Origin: Lentzea sp. NEAU-D7
Lineage (GTDB): Bacteria; Actinomycetota; Actinomycetes; Mycobacteriales; Pseudonocardiaceae
Assembly: GCF_026242055.1 (NCBI RefSeq)
Contig: NZ_JAPJDL010000014.1
Span: 174,624 to 238,623, forward strand
Direction: 5' to 3'
DNA length: 64,000 nt
The notes below the pieces were generated by a model. It saw nothing but the letters and a program-made list of their open reading frames with translations. It was not told the origin of the DNA and did not search any database. Positions 48,944-56,668 of the stretch are shown piece after piece; the stretch's first letter is position 1, and each line of letters opens with the position of its first letter. A program made the position numbers and the translations under genes.

Positions 48944-50625
48944 TGCGACGCTCCGGCCTTCAGGGGCAGCCGGTCGGCCACGCGGTAGTCGATCGCGGCC
49001 TTCACGAACGCCGCGAACAGCGGGTGCGGCTTCGTGGGACGCGACTTGAGCTCCGGGTGCGCCTGCGTGCCCGCGTAGAACGGGTGCACGTCCGCCGGCA
49101 GTTCGACGAACTCGACCAGGCGGCCGTCGGGCGACGTGCCCGAGAAGACCAGGCCGGCGTCGGCGAGCTTGCCCCTGTACGCGTTGTTGACCTCGTAGCG
49201 GTGGCGGTGGCGCTCGGACACCTCGGTCGTGCCGTACGCCTGGGCGACGACCGACCCCGGTGTGAGCTTCGCGATGTACGCGCCGAGGCGCATCGTGCCG
49301 CCCATGTCGCGCTGACCGGCCACGACGTCCTGCTGGTCGGCCATCGTGGAGATGACCGGCGTGCCGCCCTCTTCGAACTCGCTGGAGTTCGCGTCCTCGA
49401 TGCCCGCGAGGTTCCGCGCGGCCTCGATCACCATGCACTGCAGGCCGAGGCACAGGCCCAGCGTCGGCACACCGCGCGTGCGGGTGTACTTCAGCGCGCC
49501 GAGCTTGCCCTCGATGCCGCGCACGCCGAACCCGCCGGGGATCAGCACCGCGTCCATGCCGGACAACGCCCGCGCCGCGCCCTCGGGCGTCTGGCACTCG
49601 TCCGACGGCACCCACTTGATCTCGACCTTGGCGTGGTGCGCGAAACCGCCCGCGCGCAGCGCCTCGGTGACCGAGAGATACGCGTCCGGCAGGTCGACGT
49701 ACTTGCCGACGAGCGCGATCTTCACCGTCTCGGACGGGTTGTGCACCCGCTCCAGCAGGTCGCCCCACACCGTCCAGTCGACGTCGCGGAACGGCAGGTC
49801 GAGGCGGCGCACGACGTAGGCGTCGAGGCCCTCGGCGTGCAGGACCTTCGGGATGTCGTAGATCGACCGGGCGTCCACGGCCGCGACGACGGCGTCGGTG
49901 TCGACGTCGCACATCAGGCCGATCTTGCGCTTCAGCGCGTCCGGGATCTCCCGGTCCGCGCGGCACACGATCGCGTCGGGCTGGATGCCGATGTTGCGCA
50001 GCGCCGCGACGGAGTGCTGGGTCGGCTTGGTCTTCAGCTCGCCGCTCGGCGCCAGGTACGGCACGAGGCTGACGTGCAGGAAGAAGACGTTGTCGCGGCC
50101 GACGTCGTGACGCACCTGGCGGCAGGCCTCCAGGAACGGCAGCGACTCGATGTCGCCGACAGTGCCGCCGACCTCGGTGATGACCACGTCCGGCGTGACG
50201 CCGTCGGCGTCCGGCTCGGCCATCGCCCGGATGCGGCGCTTGATCTCGTCCGTGATGTGCGGGATGACCTGGACCGTGTCGCCCAGGTACTCACCGCGCC
50301 GCTCCTTGGCGATGACCTCGGAGTACACCTGGCCGGTGGTGACGTTGGCGTCGCCGCTCAGGTCACGCGCGAGGAACCGCTCGTAGTGGCCGATGTCGAG
50401 GTCCGTCTCCGCGCCGTCGTCGGTCACGAAGACCTCGCCGTGCTGAAACGGGTTCATCGTGCCGGGGTCCACGTTCAGGTACGGGTCGAGCTTCTGCATC
50501 GTCACCCGCAGGCCGCGCGAGGTGAGCAACTGGCCGAGGCTGGAGGCGGTGAGCCCCTTGCCCAGGGAGGACGCGACGCCTCCCGTGACGAAGACGTGCT
50601 TGGTCGTACGTGCCTGCTGCACCAA
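48940..50625 (-). CDS. pyrG: CTP synthase
   Basis: 561 residues; converts UTP to CTP with glutamine as nitrogen donor. The amidoligase domain opens with KHVFVTGGVASSLGKGLTASSLGQLLTSRG (P-loop) and has LDPYLNVDPGTMNPFQHGEVFVTDDGAETDLDIGHYERF. The glutamine amidotransferase half has PGGFGVRG and the nucleophile Cys in LGLCLGLQCMVIEAARN. Full length. Operon with the nudix gene; divergent from the SUKH-type gene with a 175-base gap that should hold the promoter. CTP-binding regulators such as ParB-like proteins are not nearby. Confidence 0.97.
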   Translation of the reverse strand: MVQQARTTKHVFVTGGVASSLGKGLTASSLGQLLTSRGLRVTMQKLDPYLNVDPGTMNPFQHGEVFVTDDGAETDLDIGHYERFLARDLSGDANVTTGQVYSEVIAKERRGEYLGDTVQVIPHITDEIKRRIRAMAEPDADGVTPDVVITEVGGTVGDIESLPFLEACRQVRHDVGRDNVFFLHVSLVPYLAPSGELKTKPTQHSVAALRNIGIQPDAIVCRADREIPDALKRKIGLMCDVDTDAVVAAVDARSIYDIPKVLHAEGLDAYVVRRLDLPFRDVDWTVWGDLLERVHNPSETVKIALVGKYVDLPDAYLSVTEALRAGGFAHHAKVEIKWVPSDECQTPEGAARALSGMDAVLIPGGFGVRGIEGKLGALKYTRTRGVPTLGLCLGLQCMVIEAARNLAGIEDANSSEFEEGGTPVISTMADQQDVVAGQRDMGGTMRLGAYIAKLTPGSVVAQAYGTTEVSERHRHRYEVNNAYRGKLADAGLVFSGTSPDGRLVEFVELPADVHPFYAGTQAHPELKSRPTKPHPLFAAFVKAAIDYRVADRLPLKAGASQ

Positions 50626-50800
50626 CGGGGCTCCCGTGAAAATCGTGGGGGCCGAATCCCCCTATCCACGGGCCATAACGCTAACACGCCGCCGGTCACT
50701 CAGCGCACCACGACCCGGCAGATCACATCACCCGATCGGCGCAGCGAGGGGTTTTCCCGAACCTCCCACGGCACGGGCCGGCATCAGGAAAAGTTGTCAC

Positions 50801-51484
50801 GTGACCTTCGACGTGGCAGGGGAAGCCGCAAAAGCCGTGCGCGAACGCTCCGGGGCGTGGCGTTTCGTCGAGGGTTTCGCGGCCGCGTGGGCCGAGCCGA
50901 TCGAACCGCAGGACGGCTGGAACCGGGCCGACCTCGCCGCCGCCGAGGAGCAGCTGCGCGTCCGGCTGCCCGAGGCGGTGAAGGAGGCGCTGGCGCTGTT
51001 CGGCAAGCGCCCCGACCTGACCAGCAACCAGGACCGCCTGCTGACGCCGTCCGAACTGCGCGTGGACGGCGAGATCCTCGTCTTCCGCGCCGAGAACCAG
51101 TGGGTCGCGGCCTGGGGGACGGCGCTGGACGGCGACGACCCCGAGGTCCTGATCAAGCTCGACCTCGTCGACAGGACCGAGGAGCGCTGGGACGCGTGGC
51201 TGCCCCGGTTCTCGCTGGCGTGCGTGGAGATGGTGCTGTCCGAGTCGCTGTTCCGCGACGGGGCCGGAACAGCGGACAGGGAGACGTCCGAGGCGGACGT
51301 CTCCCTGCTCGAGGACCACTTCGCCCTGCTGCCGCTGCACAGTCCCGGCACCCGCTGGTTCGTCGTGGACGACCTGGTCGTCCGCGAGGACGACCGGCAG
51401 TGGCTGTGGGCCCGCGCCCGCACACCGGACGCCCTGGACCAGCTGCTGAAGGTCCTGCCGGGCGACTGGAACACCGACTACTGA
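50801..51484 (+). CDS. SMI1/KNR4 (SUKH)-family protein
   Basis: 227 residues. The central W-x-R-A-DLAAAEEQLRVRLPEAVKEALALFGKRPDLTSNQDRLLTPSELRVDGEILVFRAENQWVAAWG matches the SUKH fold (helix pair, then the LRVDGEILVFRAENQ strands). SUKH proteins include immunity proteins of polymorphic toxins, but this longer stand-alone type is common in actinobacteria without toxins; no toxin is adjacent. GTG 50801 is the first start before the domain. It is inserted on the opposite strand between pyrG and mctB, which are neighbours in mycobacteria. Confidence 0.8.
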   Translation: MTFDVAGEAAKAVRERSGAWRFVEGFAAAWAEPIEPQDGWNRADLAAAEEQLRVRLPEAVKEALALFGKRPDLTSNQDRLLTPSELRVDGEILVFRAENQWVAAWGTALDGDDPEVLIKLDLVDRTEERWDAWLPRFSLACVEMVLSESLFRDGAGTADRETSEADVSLLEDHFALLPLHSPGTRWFVVDDLVVREDDRQWLWARARTPDALDQLLKVLPGDWNTDY

Positions 51485-51493
51485 AGCCGCACG

Positions 51494-52432
51494 TCAGCTG
51501 GCGGTGCCGGGCGAGGACGCCTCCGCGTTGCCCGCGACGCCGTACCGGCCGGAGCGGCCTTCCAGCTGTTCGCTCAACGCCATCACCACGACGACCTGGC
51601 CCGCCGGGGTGTCGGAGTTGTCCACCGTGGACAGGATCGACGTGGCGGCGGTGTCCGCGCGGACCACGCCGATCGCACCCGTGCCGTTCGCCGAACCGTT
51701 CGCACCCGCCAGCACGACACCCGCGCCGGCCCGGTCGAGCTGGGTGGCGAAGCGCGCGACGGTCGAGGCCCGGTCCGCGGCCGAGTCACCGATCGCGGCG
51801 CCCCCGGTCAGCACGATCGCGAGCTGCGCCGGCTTCACCCCCGAGGTCGCCTTCACGAAGCCCGCGTTGGTCAGCCCGGCGAGCGCGGACGCGGTCTCGT
51901 CGGCCGTGGCCTGCGGCTGGTTGGTGGAGGAGTTGAGCAGCAGCAACGCCCCGAACAGGCCACCGGCGCGCGTGCCGGGGTCCGCGGCCGTGGGCAGCTG
52001 CGAGCCGGCGGGCTGCAACCGTGCCACGAGGTCGCGCAGCTGGTCGCCGCGGGACGGGTCGGTGAACGCGTCGGTCAGCTGGATCTCACCGGTGACGGTG
52101 GCACTGGCGGACTTGAGCAGCCCGGTCAGCGCGTCCCGGTCGGACGGGCGCGCGTCCGCCGTCGTCACGATGACGACCGTGCGGTCGGTGAGCCGGTCCT
52201 TCACCGCGAGCGGGCCGACGGACGAGGCGAACTCGTCCGCCTCGGTCAGCTTGGCGTTCAAGGCGTTGCGGTCGTTCTGGAGTTCGTTCACCTGCTGTGC
52301 CAACGAGTTCTTCTCGTCGCTCAGCCCCGACAGCAACCGCCCGCTGATCGCGGTCGACCCCAGCACGACACCGACCGCCAGCGCGAGGAACACCGCGGTG
52401 ATCGAAACTATGTGGTAGCGCAGCGTGATCAC
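51494..52432 (-). CDS. mctB: MctB-like outer/cell-wall copper transport protein
   Basis: 312 residues. An N-terminal membrane anchor (YHIVSITAVFLALAVGVVLGST) is followed by a coiled coil (LSDEKNSLAQQVNELQNDRNALNAKLTEADEF) and a Rossmann-like C-terminal domain (RTVVIVTTADARPSDRDALTGLL). This is the architecture of Rv1698, implicated in copper efflux in mycobacteria. Overlap of 4 bases with steA matches Rv1697-Rv1698. The transport mechanism outside mycolate-containing bacteria is unproven, so the copper role here is by family only. Confidence 0.88.
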   Translation of the reverse strand: MITLRYHIVSITAVFLALAVGVVLGSTAISGRLLSGLSDEKNSLAQQVNELQNDRNALNAKLTEADEFASSVGPLAVKDRLTDRTVVIVTTADARPSDRDALTGLLKSASATVTGEIQLTDAFTDPSRGDQLRDLVARLQPAGSQLPTAADPGTRAGGLFGALLLLNSSTNQPQATADETASALAGLTNAGFVKATSGVKPAQLAIVLTGGAAIGDSAADRASTVARFATQLDRAGAGVVLAGANGSANGTGAIGVVRADTAATSILSTVDNSDTPAGQVVVVMALSEQLEGRSGRYGVAGNAEASSPGTAS

Positions 52433-53613
52433 GAGAAGAACCCCTTGAACCAGTTGACGACGGATTGCCAGCCGTCGACCACGATGTCGACGTAGACGTG
52501 ACCGACGCCGGAGACCGCGAGGGCCGCCGCCATGGCGGCGATCGCCGCGGTCACCAGCAGGACGATCACGCCCAGCGAGACCCGGCTGCGGTGCAGGATC
52601 GCGACGGCCTCCCCGTCGACGAGCTTGCTGCCGAGCTTCAACCGGGTGAGGAACGTGGAGGGGTTGGAACCGGAGTGCCCGCGGTCGAGGAACTCGCGCA
52701 GCGTCGCGCGCAGGCCCACCGTGACCACCAGGGACGCCCCGTGCGCCTCGGCGAGCAGCAACGCGAGGTCCTCCGCGTTGCCCGACGCGGGGAACGTCAC
52801 CGCGCCGATGCCGAGGTCCTGGATCCGCTGCAGGCCGGGCGCGTGACCGTCGGTCTGCGCGGGCACCACCACCTCGGAGGCCGCGCGCAACGACGCGGTG
52901 CCGATGCCGTCGGGGTCGCCGACGATGATGTCCGGCTTGAGCCCGGCGTCGTGCAGCGTGTCCGCGCCCGTGTCGACGCCGATCAGCACCGGCCGGTACT
53001 CGCGGATGTACTTGCGGAGCTTGCGCAGCTCCTCGGCGTGCGACGGCCCGCCGGCGACGACGAGCACCTGGCGGTCGCGCATCGGCACGTACACCTCAGG
53101 AACGCCGACGCCGTCGAGAACGAGCGCGCGTTCCCGGCGCAGGAACTCGATGGTGTTGGCGGAGAACGCCTCCAGTTGCGCCGACATGCCGGCCTTCGCC
53201 TCGATCATCGCGTCGGCGATGCTTTCGGCGTTCTGCTCGATCCCCTTGGCGAGCTCGCGTTCCCCGGCGTACACGACACCTTCGTGCAGCCGGATCCTGG
53301 CGCCTTCCTTGATCTCCCGCAGCGCGACCGCGCCGACGTTGTCGATCAGCGGAATGCCCGCCTCTATCAGCAGTTCCGGGCCGAGGTTGGGAAACCGCCC
53401 GGAAATGGACGGTGACGCGTTCACGACGCCGACGACCTCGGCCGCGACGAGCGCTTCGACGGTCCGCCGATCGAGGTCGACGAGGTCCATCACCGCGACG
53501 TCACCGGCACTGACGCGCCGAACCAGGTCGCTCGCGCGCCGATCAACCCGCGCGACGCCCGTGACTCCGGGAAGTTCGTGGTTGGTGCGGCTCAGCAGCC
53601 CGGAAAGCTTCAT
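52429..53613 (-). CDS. steA: Cytokinetic-ring protein SteA-like (thiamin pyrophosphokinase-like fold)
   Basis: 394 residues. The C-terminal part includes a TPP-kinase-like catalytic region (VLIGVDTGADTLHDAGLKPDIIVGDPDGIG) and one membrane helix near the C-terminus (VSLGVIVLLVTAAIAAMAAALAVSG) with a short outer tail. SteA with SteB is needed for daughter-cell separation in Corynebacterium; the adjacent membrane-anchored coiled-coil protein occupies the SteB/MctB position. ATG 53613 is well supported by family start (MKLSGLL). Coupled to mctB by a 4-base overlap. Confidence 0.9.
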   Translation of the reverse strand: MKLSGLLSRTNHELPGVTGVARVDRRASDLVRRVSAGDVAVMDLVDLDRRTVEALVAAEVVGVVNASPSISGRFPNLGPELLIEAGIPLIDNVGAVALREIKEGARIRLHEGVVYAGERELAKGIEQNAESIADAMIEAKAGMSAQLEAFSANTIEFLRRERALVLDGVGVPEVYVPMRDRQVLVVAGGPSHAEELRKLRKYIREYRPVLIGVDTGADTLHDAGLKPDIIVGDPDGIGTASLRAASEVVVPAQTDGHAPGLQRIQDLGIGAVTFPASGNAEDLALLLAEAHGASLVVTVGLRATLREFLDRGHSGSNPSTFLTRLKLGSKLVDGEAVAILHRSRVSLGVIVLLVTAAIAAMAAALAVSGVGHVYVDIVVDGWQSVVNWFKGFFS

Positions 53614-53675
53614 GGGCCGATAGTGGCTCACGGTGCGCACGCGACAGGTGAGGCACGCCGGGCAATTCCAGCTGG

Positions 53676-54116
53676 TCAGTCGTCGGGGTGAACTACTACG
53701 GCTCCAAACGCGAGAACCACCGCACTTATGAGCACCCAAATACCGTTGCCGAACCCGGCTTCCAGTGCCGGATCGATGGCGATGTTGCCCTCTTCGTGAA
53801 AGCTGATCGCGTTCAGCAAATACACGAACAACATTCCGGTGACGCCCGCGAGCGCGGCGGCTCCGGCGAAAGCGACCTTCCGCCACCGCATCCCGGCCAG
53901 CACGACGGCGGCCGCCACCACGATCGGGATCCCGAACAACGGCCCGTGCTCGTCCGTCGTACCACCGAACCGCGTGCTCCACCCCGTGGTGACGTACGCG
54001 GTCTGCGGCTGCCCGGGAGCAAGCCTGATCAGCAGTTCCGAGAACGGCAGGAACGTGGCCGCCACCGCGGCCGCCGCGGCGAGTCCGAGCAGGACGAGGC
54101 CCGCGATCTTCCTCAC
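53676..54116 (-). CDS. Four-helix membrane protein, tandem paralogue 4
   Basis: 146 residues with four hydrophobic segments and a first extracytoplasmic loop (FSELLIRLAPGQPQTAYVTTGWSTRFGGTTDEHGPLFGIP). GTG 54116 overlaps the preceding stop by 4 bases. It is the last of four consecutive small membrane proteins sharing the layout helix-loop-helix-helix-helix and the phrase G-x-P-x-V-V/A after the loop. It lacks the acidic cytoplasmic tail of the first two. No named family recognised; function unknown. Confidence 0.75.
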   Translation of the reverse strand: MRKIAGLVLLGLAAAAAVAATFLPFSELLIRLAPGQPQTAYVTTGWSTRFGGTTDEHGPLFGIPIVVAAAVVLAGMRWRKVAFAGAAALAGVTGMLFVYLLNAISFHEEGNIAIDPALEAGFGNGIWVLISAVVLAFGAVVVHPDD

Positions 54117-54541
54117 GCCGCCTCCCGTTGCACCGCGACGGCTCCTGCCAGCGCGACCAGCGTTCCCACCGCGAGGAACACCAGCCCGAACCCGACCGCG
54201 AAGTCGCCCTGCTGCTCGACCGCGTGCCCGCGCTCCGACACCACGAGCGCGCCGATGACAGCCACGGCACCGAGCTGCCCGGCCGCTCCCGCGAGCGCCG
54301 CCCGGCTGACCCACACGCCGACGACGAGCAGCACGGCGGTGACCACGACGGGCACCCCGTACCAGGGCGAGAGCTCTCCCGCGGGCCAGTCGCCGGGCTT
54401 GTTGAGGATCTCCGTCCCCCACGCCCGGACCACGACCTCGACCCCGCCGGCGTAGGCGGTCGAGTACCACGGCAACACCATCGCCGTGGCGGTCAGCACC
54501 ACTCCCACCGCGATCAACGCGATCGCCGTAGCTCTGCCCAT
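54113..54541 (-). CDS. Four-helix membrane protein, tandem paralogue 3
   Basis: 142 residues, four hydrophobic helices: ATAIALIAVGVVLTATAMVLPWYS, YGVPVVVTAVLLVVGVWVS, LGAVAVIGALVV, and VFLAVGTLVALAGAVAV. The long first loop has VVVRAWGTEILNKPGDWPAGELSPWYG. ATG 54541 overlaps the TGA of the gene before it. Co-transcribed with its three paralogues. Confidence 0.78.
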   Translation of the reverse strand: MGRATAIALIAVGVVLTATAMVLPWYSTAYAGGVEVVVRAWGTEILNKPGDWPAGELSPWYGVPVVVTAVLLVVGVWVSRAALAGAAGQLGAVAVIGALVVSERGHAVEQQGDFAVGFGLVFLAVGTLVALAGAVAVQREAA

Positions 54542-55152
54542 CACCGGGTCTCCCGCTGCTCGTCGTCGTGCGGAATGGCGAGACCGAAGGGCGGCGTGTC
54601 GTCGTCGCCGTCGAGCTGGTGCACCACCACTCCCTCCTCCTCGCCGTCGTCCTGCGCCACCGGTTCGGGACCCCGCCGCTGGGCGAGCACCGCACCCGCG
54701 AGCCCGACGACGGTCGCGATCATCAGCAGGTAGAAGCCACCGTGGTAGCGCAGTTCGTCCTTGCTGGAACCGGCCTGCGGCTGGGTGGCGAGGACGCTCC
54801 GCAGTTCCCAGACCTGGACCACGTAGAGGAGCACGACCCCGGCCAGCAGCCCGGCGCCGCCCATGGCCAGCGGCCGCCCGACGAACGCGGTCTGCTCCCG
54901 CACCAGGAACGCCACGGCGACGCCCAGCACGATCGCCGACACCACCACGGGCCACCCGGCGGCGAAGAGAGCGGACTGGCCGACGGGCCCGTCCTGCGAA
55001 TCAGACCTGGTGGCCCACAGCGTCCACGTGACGGTCAGATCAGACCCGAACCCCTTGTAGACAGTGCTGAAAACCTCTTCGAGCGACGCGACCACCGACA
55101 GCACGGCCCCCAGCGCCAGCAACACCCATGAGATCTTGCGGCGATCAGTCAC
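54541..55152 (-). CDS. Four-helix membrane protein, tandem paralogue 2, acidic tail
   Basis: 203 residues. Four helices with an outer loop TVYKGFGSDLTVTWTLWATRSDSQDGPVGQSALFAAGWP, then a cytoplasmic acidic tail ending GVVVHQLDGDDDTPPFGLAIPHDDEQ. The tail motif VVVHQLD-D-DD-TPP is shared with paralogue 1, showing recent common origin. ATG 55152 overlaps paralogue 1 by 8 bases. Function unknown. Confidence 0.8.
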   Translation of the reverse strand: MTDRRKISWVLLALGAVLSVVASLEEVFSTVYKGFGSDLTVTWTLWATRSDSQDGPVGQSALFAAGWPVVVSAIVLGVAVAFLVREQTAFVGRPLAMGGAGLLAGVVLLYVVQVWELRSVLATQPQAGSSKDELRYHGGFYLLMIATVVGLAGAVLAQRRGPEPVAQDDGEEEGVVVHQLDGDDDTPPFGLAIPHDDEQRETR

Positions 55153-55744
55153 TCTTCGGCTCCACGATCACCGGATACCCGTACGGCGGCGTGTCGGTGT
55201 CGTCCGCGTCGTCGTCGAGCTGGTGCACGACCACCCCGTCACCGACGGGCTCCGCCTGGTCCGCCCGAGGCAGCTCCTGGTGCAGCACGGCCGCCACCAC
55301 GGCCACCCCGGCGGCCACGACCAGCAGGGTGATCCCTTCGCTCTGCTCCACCTCGATGGGCACGCGCGAGTTGAACTCCCCCAACGCTTTCACCAACCCC
55401 TGCACCCGCGAGACGGCGGCCCACGCCACCCCGGCCAGCAGCCCAGCCCCGAGCAGCGACGCGACCCGCAACGCCGGAACCCGGAACGCCAGCACAGCCG
55501 CCAGCGCCATGACGAGCGCGGCCCCCAGCACGGGCTCCCCGAGCTCGAGGGGCTCGAGCAGCAGCACCTCGCGGAAGTCGTCCCGCCCGACCGCCCAGAA
55601 GGTGGCCTCGTAGCGCAACGCCTGGCCTCTGATCACGATCTGCACGGAGTACGCGGTGAGGAACGTGGCCGCCACGGCCAGTCCGGCCGCGACGACCACC
55701 AGCACCGCCCCGAGCACCCGGCGCGTGGTCAGAGTTCCTGTCAC
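55145..55744 (-). CDS. Four-helix membrane protein, tandem paralogue 1, acidic tail
   Basis: 199 residues and first of the four-gene unit. Four helices, an outer loop VQIVIRGQALRYEATFWAVGRDDFREVLLLEPLELGEP, and an acidic tail GVVVHQLDDDADDTDTPPYGYPVIVEP. GTG 55744 is chosen over an upstream ATG because the latter lies in the repetitive flank. The unit has no counterpart in the mycobacterial block between steA and recN, so it is an insertion at this site, next to the repeat tract. Confidence 0.72.
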   Translation of the reverse strand: MTGTLTTRRVLGAVLVVVAAGLAVAATFLTAYSVQIVIRGQALRYEATFWAVGRDDFREVLLLEPLELGEPVLGAALVMALAAVLAFRVPALRVASLLGAGLLAGVAWAAVSRVQGLVKALGEFNSRVPIEVEQSEGITLLVVAAGVAVVAAVLHQELPRADQAEPVGDGVVVHQLDDDADDTDTPPYGYPVIVEPKSD

Positions 55745-56030
55745 GCCCCCATCATGCCGAACCCGGCCGGGAACAGCGGAAGGAGAAACAACCGGAACGG
55801 CCACGCCGATCACGCCGGCCCGGTCGGGGCAGCACCGGTCAGGGCAGCGCCCGTCAGGGCACGCTGATCACAGCGCCGATCAAACCGCGTCGCCGGTTCA
55901 AGCCGGCCCAGGCGGGCCGAGGCGATCGGGCGCCATGCGATCAGGCCACGCCGGTCGCACCGCGCCACCAATCCAAGCCAGCCCCAGGCGGCCACACCAA
56001 TAACGTCGCGCGGGTCGGGCCTCCACGCCG

Positions 56031-56072
56031 GTCATGTCGCGCCGGTCATGTCGCGCCGGTCATGTCGCGCCG
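56031..56072. repeat. Exact 14-bp tandem repeat, three copies
   Basis: GTCATGTCGCGCCG is repeated three times without mismatch (56031-56044, 56045-56058, 56059-56072) inside the larger degenerate tract. Confidence 0.9.
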
Positions 56073-56491
56073 ACTAAGCCGCGCCGCCGATTCAGGCAGG
56101 CCCAGGCAGGCCGCGCCAGTCAGGCGGCCACGCGACCAGTCCACTCCGATCACGTCACGTCGGTCACGCCAGGCCCGTCAGTCCGCACCAGCAGGGCGGG
56201 CCACGCCAGTCACGTCGCGCTTGTCCGGCCACGCCGATCAAGCCGGGCCCGCCAGGCCGCACCGGTCAGGCGGACCCGCCGATCACATCGCGCTGATCAG
56301 GCCACGCCGATCTCGCGAGACCCGTCGGGTCACGGAGATCTAGCCGCGCCGCGATTCAGGCCAGCCCCAGTCAGGCCACGCCGTTCAGACGGCCACACCA
56401 GTCACGTCGCGCCGATCAAGCCACGCCAGACTCGTCAGGCCACACCGATCAAGCCGCGCCGCCAATGCAGGCCAGCCCAGCCAGGCCGCAC

Positions 56492-56584
56492 CGGTCGGGC
56501 GGCCACGCCGGTCACGTCGCGCCGGTCGGGCGGCCACGCCGGTCACGTCGCACCAGTCGGGCAGCCACGCCGATCACGTCGCGC
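56492..56584. repeat. 31-bp tandem repeat, three near-identical copies
   Basis: Units start at 56492, 56523 and 56554; each opens CGGTCGGGCGGCCACGCC or a variant of it. Unit 2 differs from unit 1 at one position (the penultimate base); unit 3 differs at several. It lies about 80 bases beyond the recN stop. Confidence 0.85.
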
Positions 56585-56668
56585 CCGTCAAGCCGCACCA
56601 GCAGGGCAACCCCACGCCGGTCAGGCCGCCACGCCGATCAAGCCACACCGGGCAGGCGGCCAGACCGG

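Larger units (their letters stand above)
55790..56668. repeat. About 0.9-kb degenerate short-repeat tract, non-coding
   Basis: The tract is built from variants of two alternating words, roughly GCCACGCCGRTCA and CGTCGCGCCGGTC, spaced 13-16 bases apart, so CGATCA or CGGTCA recurs dozens of times. No reading frame has a credible protein: all translate to Arg/Ser/Ala-rich low complexity. It occupies the whole gap between recN and the four-membrane-protein unit. Local exact tandem arrays occur inside it. Origin (slippage, binding-site array, decayed gene) is unresolved. Confidence 0.7.

Noticed and set aside
48311..49966. Long minus-strand frame joining nudix to out-of-frame pyrG sequence
   Set aside because: The upstream 340 residues are pyrG in another frame; the nudix gene starts at GTG 48943.
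56031..56584. CRISPR array in the repeat tract
   Set aside because: Repeats are contiguous and degenerate, without unique spacers, and no cas gene is present.
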